NCBI GenBank assembly: GCA_022393335.1
Contig: JAJEKB010018123.1
Span: 68,141-132,140 of the forward strand
DNA from: Macrotrachela quadricornifera
Taxonomy: Eukaryota; Rotifera; Eurotatoria; Philodinida; Philodinidae
Direction: 5' to 3'
DNA: 64,000 nucleotides
Both the position numbers and the translations under genes were made by a program. Each line of letters begins with the position of its first letter. Within the stretch, counting starts at the first letter, position 1. Positions 47,488-58,347 of this stretch are shown piece by piece. The notes below the pieces were generated by a model. That model made no database searches. It was not told the DNA's origin and saw only the letters and a list, made by a program, of their open reading frames with translations.

Positions 47488-49682
47488 TTATGCAGCTTGT
47501 TCGCCTGTAAACCAATCAGGTACAATTCCATTTTCTAAATAATTTTCTCGTATAATTGATTGAGATTCAAGTGTATCGAGAGCTCCAATAATCGAACCTA
47601 AATAAAAATAAATAAATAGAATAGACTAAAAAAAATCCAACAATATTACCTCCCAACCATGCTGCATAATTTAATTGAGCTGGTGGAGAATGAAAATGAA
47701 ATTCTTTTATTGCTAATTTATTTACATATGTTGAGTTATTAACAAGATGATTCAATTCAGCATTAAGTCGATGTAAAAATCCAGGCATCATTGCTGTACC
47801 ACCAATAACAAGAATATTATCAGCAAATTGTCGACGAAGATCAACTGATGACTAGAATTAAATATATATATTTTTTAAATAATATTTACAGATTTATACT
47901 TGAAGTAGAGCATCTAGTATTAGTGTTGCAACAGATTTTCCATCAATATCTTGTTCAAAAAGAACTTCACAAGCAAATTCTCTACAATGTAAATATATAA
48001 TCGAATATTTAGAATTTTTGATAAGAAATAAGAAATAATTTACCGAATAATGCCTGGAATATGAATAATTGTTTCTGGACCTAATGGATAATCAATTGAT
48101 GAAGCTTCTTTAAGTGATTCATCTGAACCTAATTTATTTTTTGCATAAATTTGTGCTCGAGTAAATGGTGAAATGAAACAACAACGAACTAAAATTTAAA
48201 AAAAAAGGATCAAATATTTCAAAATTTATTTCTTAATTATTTGAACCTTTAATATCTTCAAGAACATCTTCTGAAATTTTAAGATTAGCTTCATCAAATG
48301 GTTGTTTTTGTCCTTGATGAATAACTAGAGCATGTTGTCCAAGTAATAATTCAATTTGTCTAAATCATTAGTAAAAATAATTTATCTTTAACAATTCAAT
48401 ACAATAATCATGTAATATTCTAGAGCAGCACATACGTAAAAGATGATTGTGTCAACCAAATTCGAGAATAAACTTTTAGAATATCGAAAAAAATAAACAT
48501 AGATATCTCACTGATTTCTTTATTTGAAAATTCAGTTAATATGCTTATCTATATAATTCTAGAAATTTCGTGTTTAATCATATTTTTTTATTGACTCTTA
48601 CTTATGAATAGCTTGACCAGCATATGGTAAACTATCAAATTGAATTGCTAATGGTACACCTTCGGCTGTAGGCATAATTTGAGCTTCTTTATAACCAATA
48701 TCAAGTACCAATGCTGTGCTACGACCTAATGTATATGTAGCACCTAAATGTGATGGAACAAATGCTAAAGATGATGCCTAGAAAATAATATTTTTTCTTA
48801 TAATAATTGATAATTAATTATTGAAACAAACTTCAAATTGTTTTAATAAAATATCAGCTAATATATGACGAATACGTGAAGGTGTAATTACTGATTCAAC
48901 AATTACAACACGTCGTTCTCGACAATTTGCGATATTGTATCTAAATTATATAAATTTAAATTATTATATATTTAGAATAGAGTAATTTTTTAGCAGATGT
49001 TCCACTCCACCCTCGCTCTCATTGCAATTGCACTGCCAGTCGTCGATATAGAACACCAGTTAAAGAATCACTCTCTTTTTGATCTTTTCTTTGATTAGAT
49101 ATATTTTCAATTTCACTTAAAAATCCAATATCACGAAAAGCATCAAACAAAAAATCCATAAAATCATTACAATCTCTTTCAAAAAAAAATGTTACATTCT
49201 ATTTACATACTTATAATAAACTAATCGAATAAATTCAATGAGACGATCACGTAGATTTGTCAGATCTAAATTATCTTCAAAAACATGTTTTGTCTAAATA
49301 AAAAAAAAATATATATTTTTATTAATTAAGTAATATAATAAATACATTTCCATGGCTTGTGATTGTAGTCGGTATAATATGACGTGGGGAAGCATTACCA
49401 GCAAATCCACATCTAAATTAATAAATTTCAGTTCTATTTCGAATAGATTTCTCAGAAAAACTATACTAATCATTTTGATTTAAAATTAGAAAATGATGAG
49501 ATGAAAACATAACAATTTCATTGATTATAAAAATATCAGTTCGTACATTAGGAAATTAAGAAAAATATTTTTTATTAAATTTCTCTACTACTCACTTTGT
49601 ATATGCATGTCCAAGATCAATAACTACCGCTGTTTTTTCACTAGCGGCAAGACTATCAATAAATGATGTCATTAATAATATC
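47488..49682 (-). CDS. ACTR10: Actin-related protein 10 (dynactin pointed-end subunit ARP11)
   Basis: Spliced gene starting at 49682 (MTSFIDSLAASEKTAVVIDL) and ending GIVPDWFTGEQAA at 47488. ACTR10 landmarks in order: VVIDLGHAYTKCGFAGNASP (phosphate-1 loop), PRHIIPTTI, RLIEFIRLVYYKYNIANCRE, RRVVIVESVITPSRIR, AFVPSHLGATYTLGRSTALV, LDIGYKEAQIMPTAEGVPLA, LPYAGQAIHKQIELLLGQH, EDVLEDIKVR, CEVLFEQDIDGKSVATLILD, NILVIGGTAMMPGFLHRLNA, FHFHSPPAQLNYAAWLGG. Every actin-fold segment of human ACTR10 has a counterpart. It caps the pointed end of the dynactin Arp1 filament with Arp11 partners p62, p25 and p27, and so supports dynein cargo transport. The intron at about 48948-49208 holds an odd coding-like stretch (see findings). 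It shares a 183-bp divergent promoter region with the gene at 49866. Confidence 0.92.
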
Positions 49683-49865
49683 TAAAAAATATAATAACAT
49701 CAACATACATCTTAATTTCAATATATAAATTGTTCATTTCAATTAGTGACTTAGCAACCTATATCCGGTTATTTATCATTATAGAAAAAGAAAAGTGGGA
49801 AGACATTTATATATATTTTTTTTTACTTATAGATATTTGAAAGAAAAAAAACAAATAACATTAGA

Positions 49866-50411
49866 ATGGAACAACAATCAAAATTAAAAGTCAATATGAG
49901 TACTTATCATCGATTAAATATTCAACATAAGATCAATGAAAATATTCTTAAACAAAAACATCAATTAAATTTACAATCATTTAAATATCGTGAAGAATTA
50001 TTCTATAAAAAAAAGAATTGTCTAACAAATAATATTCAACCTTATATCCATAACCCACAACCATTAACACCATCAAATAATATTAGATATAAAAAGCCTC
50101 AAACTATAAATATTTCATCTCAAATACCAACAATTAATAAATCAAATAAACAAATACCATTTTATCAAAGATATTCATCTTTGATTTATTTAAATCAATC
50201 AAATTTTAATGAAGAAAAATATTTTCAAAGATATCTTAATCAAGAAATATTTAATGAATATAAAAATCAATTAAAAAATAATGAAAGAAAAAACATTCTT
50301 CTTAAACAATTTGATGAACTTAAACATACCATTAATGATCCCCATTCAACTTTATCTGCACTTGCTGCTCTCTCTCGAGCATTTCTATATTCAGATTCTG
50401 GAAAAAAATAA
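49866..50411 (+). CDS. Unrecognised Asn/Gln/Lys-rich 181-residue protein
   Basis: Single-exon frame. The N-terminal third is probably helical (HRLNIQHKINENILKQKHQ, FKYREELFYKKKN). The middle is Pro/Asn-rich and likely disordered. The C-terminal third is again helical (RYLNQEIFNEYKNQLKNNE, KNILLKQFDELKHTINDPHS) and ends in a compact LSALAALSRAFLYSDSGKK. No family is recognised; size and composition recall axonemal or centrosomal accessory proteins, which is only an impression. It starts 183 bp from ACTR10 on the opposite strand, so the two probably share a bidirectional promoter, and it converges on RPL23 (146 bp between stops). An in-frame second Met lies at residue 11. Confidence 0.65.
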   Translation: MEQQSKLKVNMSTYHRLNIQHKINENILKQKHQLNLQSFKYREELFYKKKNCLTNNIQPYIHNPQPLTPSNNIRYKKPQTINISSQIPTINKSNKQIPFYQRYSSLIYLNQSNFNEEKYFQRYLNQEIFNEYKNQLKNNERKNILLKQFDELKHTINDPHSTLSALAALSRAFLYSDSGKK

Positions 50412-50557
50412 AAAGTTTTCTTTTGTTTTTGTTTTTCATCACAAAACACGTTTGTATTTTTTAATAAGATCTTATAAATCAAAATTACAAACAAACAATG
50501 ATTAAATTGTTTTTCTTTTATTTTTATTTTTTTGTTATTGTTGTCAATTGGTTTTTT

Positions 50558-51056
50558 TTAAGCAACAGATTGAGCATTGGCAGCGATACGTGGCCATAAA
50601 TCGGCACATTCTTTAGCCACTGGTCCTGTTATTGCTGAACCTTTCAATTCACCTTTATTATTGACAATAACGCCGGCATTATCTTCAAAATAAATAAATG
50701 TACCATCCTTTCGACGGAATGGTTTACGTTGTCGAATAACGACAGCAGGCATAACCTTTTTACGTAAATCAGGTTTACCTTTCTTTACCGTTGCTAAATA
50801 AAAATAATAAAAAGTTTGTTTTAGTTTTTTTTTGTTTATTTAAAAAAAAAAGACTAAAAAACTTACAAATAATCATGTCACCAACACAAGCAGCTGGTAA
50901 TCGATTGAGTCGTGAACCAAAACCTTTAACTGATATCACAAATAAGTTTTTTGCGCCTGTATTATCAGCACAATTAATTACGGCACCGACTGGTAAACCG
51001 AGTGAAATACGAAATTTACCACCTCCGACACCACCACGACCTCTTTTAGCCGACAT
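50558..51056 (-). CDS. RPL23: Ribosomal protein L23 (uL14), 2 exons
   Basis: Exons 51056-50867 and 50793-50558 join in frame (73-bp intron) to 141 residues, one more than the human protein. [20 protein letters not shown] leads to the uL14 signature ([40 protein letters not shown]), then [40 protein letters not shown], and the end [20 protein letters not shown]. It is a core large-subunit protein near the sarcin-ricin loop and intersubunit bridge. No lesion is visible, so it is expected to be an essential, highly expressed gene. Its upstream region contains one copy of the duplicated segment at 51211-51530. Confidence 0.98.
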
Positions 51057-51210
51057 GATTGTTTTTTAATAAAAATCTATAAAATTAAAAATAAAATAAT
51101 CGTCAGAATTACTATATTGTTCAGCATATATATACACATAAAAAATGTCTATACATAAATCAAGAGGTTTTTATTGTATGAATATTATTCAGACATGATG
51201 AAAATATATA

Positions 51211-51530
51211 CTTGTGTGTCAGGATGGCTAATCGATCTAAATTATTTCGATTGATGAGAAATATTGAATTTAAAATAAAAAGATATTGTTATCTAAACAG
51301 AATAAACAATAATATGCAATTGCCATTGGACTTTCCCGATGCGCCTTGAGAGAGTTTTCAAATTAAAAATACAATATTGAATTTAACAATAAAATTAATA
51401 TTACAATATATTTTTAAGTATTTTATTTAAAATATTAATAAGTTATTAAAAAATGATTGATACTAAAATTATTCATCAATCGAAAGATGTCGCTCAATGA
51501 TATATATCATTTATTATTTTAATAATTTAA
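51211..51530. repeat. Copy A of a duplicated roughly 300-bp segment (upstream of RPL23)
   Basis: Collinear with 56331-56650 over the whole length: AGGATGGCTAATCGATCTAA versus AGGATGGCCAATGTATCTAA; GCAATTGCCATTGGACT versus GCAATTGCCATAGGACT; GAGTTTTCAAATTAAAAATA versus GAGTTTTCAAATTAATAATA; AAAGATGTCGCTCAATGATA versus AAAGATGTCGCTGAATGATA. By eye identity is about three quarters. It starts about 155 bp upstream of the RPL23 ATG. No terminal repeats, target duplication or coding capacity recognised. Confidence 0.8.
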
Positions 51531-52158
51531 TTCAATAAATAATTATATTTAGATAAGTCTCAGAAATGTTTATCATGACCGAAAACTTGCTACTATTTCG
51601 ATAATATTTTCCCAACGTCTTTCAAAAATCCTTACTATTACAATCCATTGATAAGATTTATTTAGTCTGTGTGTCTTACATCTGTGAACATCCAAATCCT
51701 AGACAAATTCATGCAATTTGATCGTGTCTTGGAAAACATATCTGCCATTATCCATTATCGCGATGATGATACAATGAACATGAAATGTTTATTTTATTAA
51801 AAAGATATCTGAGAATGAAGGTGAAACCATTAAAAAAAGGCGATTGCTCCTAATCTGATGATGTATCAGTGTTTGTTCATAGAAATAAATAAGACTTAAA
51901 ATCGAGATTTTAATAATAATAATAATGATTGTAATGAGTATTACCAACAAAAAAAGCCATAATAATACAATAAAAAGAAGAATATAAACAGTAACTTATA
52001 ATAGAAAATCAAAATTAAAGAATATCACACATTTTATTTTTCAATTAGCATAAACAATAATATTTATCATTTTAATTCTGTTGATTTCAGAAAAATCATA
52101 ATTGTGTTTACATTAATAGTTAAATACAAATAAGACCAAAAACAAAATAAAAAGAGAT
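51531..52158. other. Spacer between RPL23 and BAHD1, nothing recognised
   Basis: AT-rich, with an AAT microsatellite near 51910. Confidence 0.45.
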
Positions 52159-55100
52159 TCAAACACTTGATGTTGTAGTTAGAGACGTCGTCATCGTCAC
52201 TGGATTTTTTAAAATACGTTTGACGCGATGATCATAGACATAACGGCAAAAAAAAATATTTTGATTACCGACAGTTTTTGCCGGTAATGGTCGATGATGA
52301 ATAGTCGAAGTATTTCTATTTAATAGCGATTTTAATTGCCCGACTGGTTCAGAATGTTCAAAGAGATTCGTTGTTTTTTCACGTAGACAATAACTATATG
52401 ATAAAAAAGAAAATGGTAATTTTAGTGAAAATGAATAGTTCAAGAAATGAGATTTTTATTTATATAATTATCATTATACAAAAAATGGATGTGTGACTTG
52501 AACAATGAGAACGATTCGCTCACAATTTATAAATTAATATTCTTTTTATGTGTTTGTCTAAATCACAACTTTCCTGGGTATATTAATACAATTAGATTTT
52601 ATTTTGCCTTTATACGTCAACGTTAGAGTTTCTGTTTAAAAAAAAAACAACTTTTTGTAGACCTAATTTTGCTATGGCTTGAAGCAACTCGTGAATTTTA
52701 TGCTTAGAATTATAGTATGAATAGGTCTCAATGTTCAATGAAGCGGGCATGCAGAATTTTAGAATGAATCGGATGAGTGTTTATTGTTCGAATAGGAATT
52801 TTTGTTCTTAAGATCGTATATCTTTCTTTTAAGATGATAAACTCTCACTCTTAATTCTTATATTGTTGTCATTCATCAATAAACTTATGGTAAATTAAAT
52901 CACGTATCTACTAACATCTATATTTGCTTTTATCGGGTATACTTTTGAGATTTTATTCATTCCACTTTTTACCTTTCGAACAATTAACACTAATTCGTAT
53001 TAATCAAGATTAGTATTTTAGATTTAACTATCAAATATATATAACACATTTCAATGGATTTTTTAGTAAAATATATCTTCAGAGAAATATACTCGAAGTA
53101 TTCTTTTACAAAAAAAAATTGTAAATAATGCTTACCGGTTATATTCATTTAAATTAAGTACATAAGATTTATCTTCTATACAAGCTACATTAATACAATC
53201 CGAATATCTTGAAGCTAAAAGTTCATTTGGTAAAAAACGTTCTTTAACACGTATTGGTAATTCGGTATGTTCAGGATGATAATACCATAAAAGTGACATT
53301 TGAATTTCACCTGAAAAAAATTTTGATTAAGAAAAATAAAAATAAATAAAATCATATATATTAACCGGATGATGATTCTTCCCAAAACCATTTGACTTTA
53401 GCTAAATATGGTGTAGTATTATTACGTGTACCAGTTTCGGGACGTAATATAACACAATCATTGGATTTAATTACATCTTTTTCTGTGATATGTCGAATAG
53501 ATGAATAACATTGACGAAAGACAGGTGGTTTATCAGTCTTAAATTTGAAAAAATAAAAATTTAAAATAAAAAATAAAATAAAAAAATATAATATACATGA
53601 ATTGAAACAAGTTTTTGTTCAGATTTTCCACATAAAATCCAATGATTTGTAACTTTTTGTTTTTTTCTTTGATTTGTATTTTTATTTGATAATGGTAATA
53701 TAACAGATGTTGGTGAATATGATCGTTTTTTATTCATTGGAGATTTTGCTCGTATAGAAATATTTGATGTTGAATTTGTACGTTTTTCACGTAAATTTCT
53801 ATTAGTTATAGGAATAATTGTTGTTGAATTTGCCGTAGCTGCTGAAGCACTTCGATGTTTAAGATTACGTCGTGAAGTTTTCTGATCGCTAATCGGCAAA
53901 TTATCGTTTGAATTGAAAATATTCGACACTGATGTTTTATTATTAATAAATGAGTTTTCTGGTGATGTTATAATAGAATTATTTGTATGTAAATTTCTAT
54001 TATTATTTAATAGAGGAGATAAACTAAAATAAAAAAAAAACTCAAGTGAAGATTTAGGTAAGCTTTCAAATAGTTATATAGGAATAAATACTCATATGTC
54101 ACGCTCTACTTAAGGGGAACAAGAATTTTCGAAAAAACATTTAAATGCATAAAAAGGGCGTAAAATGAGCATTTTCCGCTCACAGTCAGGAACTGTGATT
54201 ATAAACAAAACACGCGCATTTTTCTCCTCATTTCATGCGTTTAAAAGCATTTTCAAATATCATCATTGTTTGTTTGAGTAATAATATGAAATGTTTTTGC
54301 TCAAAGGAATACTACACTTCTTTTAACAAAATATGAATATTGTTCGTTTTCATTACCTATTTGATTGAATTTGAGGATTAATACATTGTTTTATTGGAGA
54401 AGATTTTCTTCGCGTTATTGTTTTTATTATTTCATTTTGTTGATTTAAATTTGTTTTAGTATTTATTGAAAGATTTAATTCTTTATTTTCAATTGTTGGT
54501 GATATTTGTTGTTGCTGTTCTTTATCAGTTGAATTCGAATTATGTAAATGAAATGTTAATGTTTCTTTTTCTTGTTTTGAATTCACTGTTGTAGATTTTT
54601 TCGTTTTAATATCTGAATGATTTATAGATGTTTTATGATTACTTCGTGATTGAAATGACCAAGCTGAATAAGAAAGAAAATGAATTAAAATTAAGATTAA
54701 ATCTTTGATTATTTTTAAGCAAAACAAGACAAATCATGACATATTTGGTTGAGATCATATACCGATAGTTCAATAATTAATAAAAAAAAATATGAAAGGG
54801 AAATAAAGGAAAGCGAATAGAATAAGAAGTGTATGCCTGCATATGTGGATTTATCCAGAGATCTACATACCATTAAATATTTTCAATCACAAGTAGAAAT
54901 ATTCTTTTCTATCTACAATAATCGAATAACATGGTATTGGGCAAGGGGAAATGTATTTAAATGAAATATTATATATATATATATATTATTTTTTTTAAGA
55001 CTGTGTATCACAGAATAAAATATAAAAAGAATGTCTTTTATGTATTGAATTACTATTTATAAAACTCGATTTGTCCGTGAATAATACAAAAAAAAAGATT

Positions 55101-56317
55101 GAGTAAATAACATGCAGAATTATTGTTGCAGCTTACTTGGATGTTGCCAACAAGATAAAATAGAATGTAAATCAAAAGAATGTGTAGATGATGGAAAAAG
55201 AAAAGTTGGTGTTGTTATATTATTTACTGTTGTTAAATGTTTAAATAAAGGTGCCGATGCTTAAAAATAAAAGATAAATAAAATTCTTTCTTTATATATA
55301 AAGTGAAATTTAATCATACATGATATTTCTCTAGTATTTGTATGTAATACTACACCATTTGTGGATTTGTTATTATTTGTTATTGAATCATTATAAATTA
55401 TTATTGAAGGAATTTCATGTTCAGGATATGTTGGTGGTGGTGATAAACGTCCACATAAAGCTAATTCTTGTATCCATTTAGTAAGATTATCATGTTTAGT
55501 TGTATGATTTGCATGTATTGTTTCATGTAAACGATCATGTTCAGCTAAAATTGCTTCTGTTAATAATGGATATTTCATATTTCTTGATATTGTTGGTATA
55601 ATATTTGATGATTGAGGATATTCAGTTTGATTTGATACATTGGTTAAAGATGTTGTAGGAATAGGAAGTGATGGAATATTAAATTGAAATGATTCAATAG
55701 AAGGTTGTTCATGTGAAATATTATCTTTATTTATTATTGTATTTTTTGTATTTTCTCGTTGAATAATTGATTTTGAATGTTTAGTAGTTAAAGAATAATT
55801 ATAATGACTACGTTCAATTTCATTTTGTTGCATAATTAATGCAGATGCACGTGAACTTGCTTCACGATGAGTACGAATAGGAATGTTTAATTCTTTTTGA
55901 GCAAGTTTTATTTCAGATTTAGATGAGACATTTGAAATTTTGCGTTTTCTTGACGTTTTATTAAGATATGATGATTGTTTAGTTAATTTCGACTAGAAAA
56001 AAAAAAAATTTTAAAACAAAAATTAAGTTTTTTTATTTGATTCTTACATTTTTAGTTTTGGAACTATTAGATAAAATACGATTAGATTTTGTTGAATAAT
56101 TTAATTTTTTCGATGATGAAAGAATATTTGTACAATGTTGAAGATTTGTTGATGTTAAATTAGAAAGACATTTTTTTAATGAAGATTTTCTAATTGATGT
56201 TTTCTTTTGTATTGTACCACGAGTATCTTTTCGAATTTTAGTAGGTTTTTTCTTCAATTTGGATGATAAAATTGAAAATATAGCAGATGTTTTTGCTGCA
56301 CGAGCATGTTGGGACAT
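52159..56317 (-). CDS. BAHD1: BAHD1-like BAH-domain heterochromatin protein, 8 exons
   Basis: About eight exons from MSQHARAAKTS (56317) to the stop at 52159, roughly 800 residues. A long N-terminal part is Lys/Ser/Asn-rich and mostly disordered (KKKPTKIRKD, KKTSIRKSSLKK, TRRKSSP, SPMNKKRSYS). The C-terminal BAH domain is clear across three exons: VIKSNDCVILRPETGTRNN, TPYLAKVKWFWEESSSGEIQ, MSLLWYYHPEHTE, LPNELLASRYSDCINVACIE, DKSYVLNLNEYNRYCLREK, and the final block IFFCRYVYDHRVKRILKNP, closely matching the BAHD1 end (FLCRHVYDFRHGRILKNP). Vertebrate BAHD1 reads H3K27me3 and builds silencing complexes with HP1, MBD1 and HDACs; a silencing role here is inferred. One intron (about 52394-53136) is over 700 bp. 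Copy B of the duplicated segment begins only about 14 bp upstream of the ATG. Confidence 0.88.
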
Positions 56318-56330
56318 GATTAAAAGATAT

Positions 56331-56650
56331 GCTCGTGTATTAGGATGGCCAATGTATCTAAAATATTTTGATTGATAAAGGTTATTGAATATTAGAAAAA
56401 AGAATTTTGTTATTTAAATAGGATATTAAAAATAGCAATACGCAATTGCCATAGGACTCTCTTATGCGTCTTGAGGGAGTTTTCAAATTAATAATACAAT
56501 GTTAAATTTGAGAATAATATTAATATTACGAAACATTTTCAAGTGTTTTATCTAAAATATTAATCAGTTATCTTAGAAATTGATAAATAATAAAATTATA
56601 AGTGAATCAAAAGATGTCGCTGAATGATATATACCGTTTATTATGTATTA
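56331..56650. repeat. Copy B of the duplicated roughly 300-bp segment (upstream of BAHD1)
   Basis: Partner of 51211-51530, same orientation relative to the gene that follows on the minus strand. It covers the immediate 5' flank of BAHD1 and must include its promoter or 5' UTR. The short plus-strand frame 56602-56793 begins inside it and is not supported. Confidence 0.8.
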
Positions 56651-57563
56651 AGGCCACCTTCCTCCTCCTGCTCTCAAAAATGTTGATTTTCATCAACAAT
56701 TTCGAAATTAAGATAAATGCATTGGAAGATAGCCTGTCTTTTGTGCTTTCAGGAATACTATCGTTTTTTCTTCGATACCTCATTTTTGGTTAAAATTTGC
56801 GATGATGATTTTTGTTAATCTCGACTTGAAAAATGTGCTTATTTGAAAAAAAACGAAAAAAAATGTTTTTCGTTTCTTCTCGATTTAAGACTTTTTTTAA
56901 CTTCTTTTGTCCAAGATTTCTTGGTTCAGGCTCTTTCAGTATATTTAATTTTTTTTTTGTTTGAAAGAGCACTTCAATATGCGGGACATGACATTGTCCT
57001 TTTTCTAATTAAATCTTGGATAGAAAACATGCGATTTTTCATTCTTGTTTGGTTCTTATCTTTGTTAAATAAAACAGTGATATCAAACTGATGAATAAGT
57101 TGAAATTATATTAACCAAGTACATAAAGACAGAGTGTATATTAATTAGTTGCACTATCTGCTGAATCAGAGAAAGATCATATTAAATCGAGATTGTAGAA
57201 ATTGAAATCGCTCTCTTGTCGTACTACAGACAAATCTTTTGAAAAATATAATGTGTATCAAAAATGGAATCGATCTGAATTGTGGACGATCGATAACAAT
57301 GCTGATTTATATGGATATGGTAGAATCGAATCAGGTGATACACTGATTCGATCAATTCTCATTGTTATGATTGCTCAATTGATTATAAAATATGCGCTTT
57401 ATAGATGAAAAGCAATTATGTTCACTTCTCTTTTATACACATTGATTACTTTGAATTTGGCGAAGACTAATAAATTCAACTAAGAAATAAGTTAAAGTAC
57501 ATACCAATAATTGATCGATCTAAAATCCATATTAATCTCAATTTCACCACTATAATACGTGTC
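56651..57563. other. Spacer, possible gene debris near 57200
   Basis: The plus strand at 57140-57405 reads like a protein fragment with one stop: LSAESEKDHIKSRL*, then SFEKYNVYQKWNRSELWTID, then NNADLYGYGRIESGDTLIRS and a hydrophobic end. No family was assigned. The remainder has no coding signal. Confidence 0.35.
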
Positions 57564-57737
57564 TAAGGCCGAAAATACACTGAAAGAAGCGTGTTAACTT
57601 AACACTGAATTAGACAATATGATTGGTGCATTAAGAGTTAACTCACCTCCAAAAGATGAGTTAACTCTTAATGCATCAATCATATTGTTTAATTCAGTGT
57701 TAAGTTAACATTTTTTTTTCAGTGTGTTTTCGGCCTA
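57564..57737. mobile_element. Near-perfect palindromic element (MITE-like), 82-bp arms
   Basis: Left arm 57564-57645 and right arm 57657-57737 are reverse complements with only a few mismatches, mainly at AAAGAAGCG versus a poly-T run; the loop is just 11 bp (CCTCCAAAAGA). Ends read TAAGGCCGAAAA...TTTTCGGCCTA. TA at the border fits a Tc1/mariner-type TA target, though the ends are offset by one base. No coding capacity. High arm identity points to recent insertion or gene-conversion maintenance. Confidence 0.8.
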
Positions 57738-58347
57738 ATCTTCAAAACATTTATAATTAGTTGTAGAATATCAAATGTCTTGAAACAAATGGAATTATTT
57801 ATGTTTTGAATATTTCTCTTTAATGCTTTATTAGATCGAGATATATTTTTAAATAAAAATATGACGATTGAAAAAATTACAGTTTTCCAACATTAAAAAA
57901 GTTGATATTCTTATCACCTATGGGAAGCTACTTTGATTTCTTTTTAATACAATAGAGCGATATTGATCTAATAAATAATAGCAATAACATAAAGTGAATT
58001 CACACGTACTCATGATCTATATTGATCACTTTCTATTTCTCAACAAACTATAGTTAAAAGTCACATGATCAATATCTTACAGAACAAAAATATACATCAA
58101 GGAATTTCGTTTTACTTTTTATCTTACATTAAATAATCTAACTTTTCAAGTTAACAATAGAGCATATGTAATTTGATTTAAAACACACTATCTTCACTAT
58201 ATAATATAGATACTCTATTGAAGCATCAATCATATTTATATTTAATTGCTGGATAATTATTCATCTGTTTTCATTTCTTTATCATTAAACAAATGTTCAT
58301 TTATTAGATTTTTACAAATAAAAAAAAGACAATTTTATTTTATTATA
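57738..58347. other. Spacer, nothing recognised
   Basis: AT-rich 3' flank of the Rel-like gene. Confidence 0.45.
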
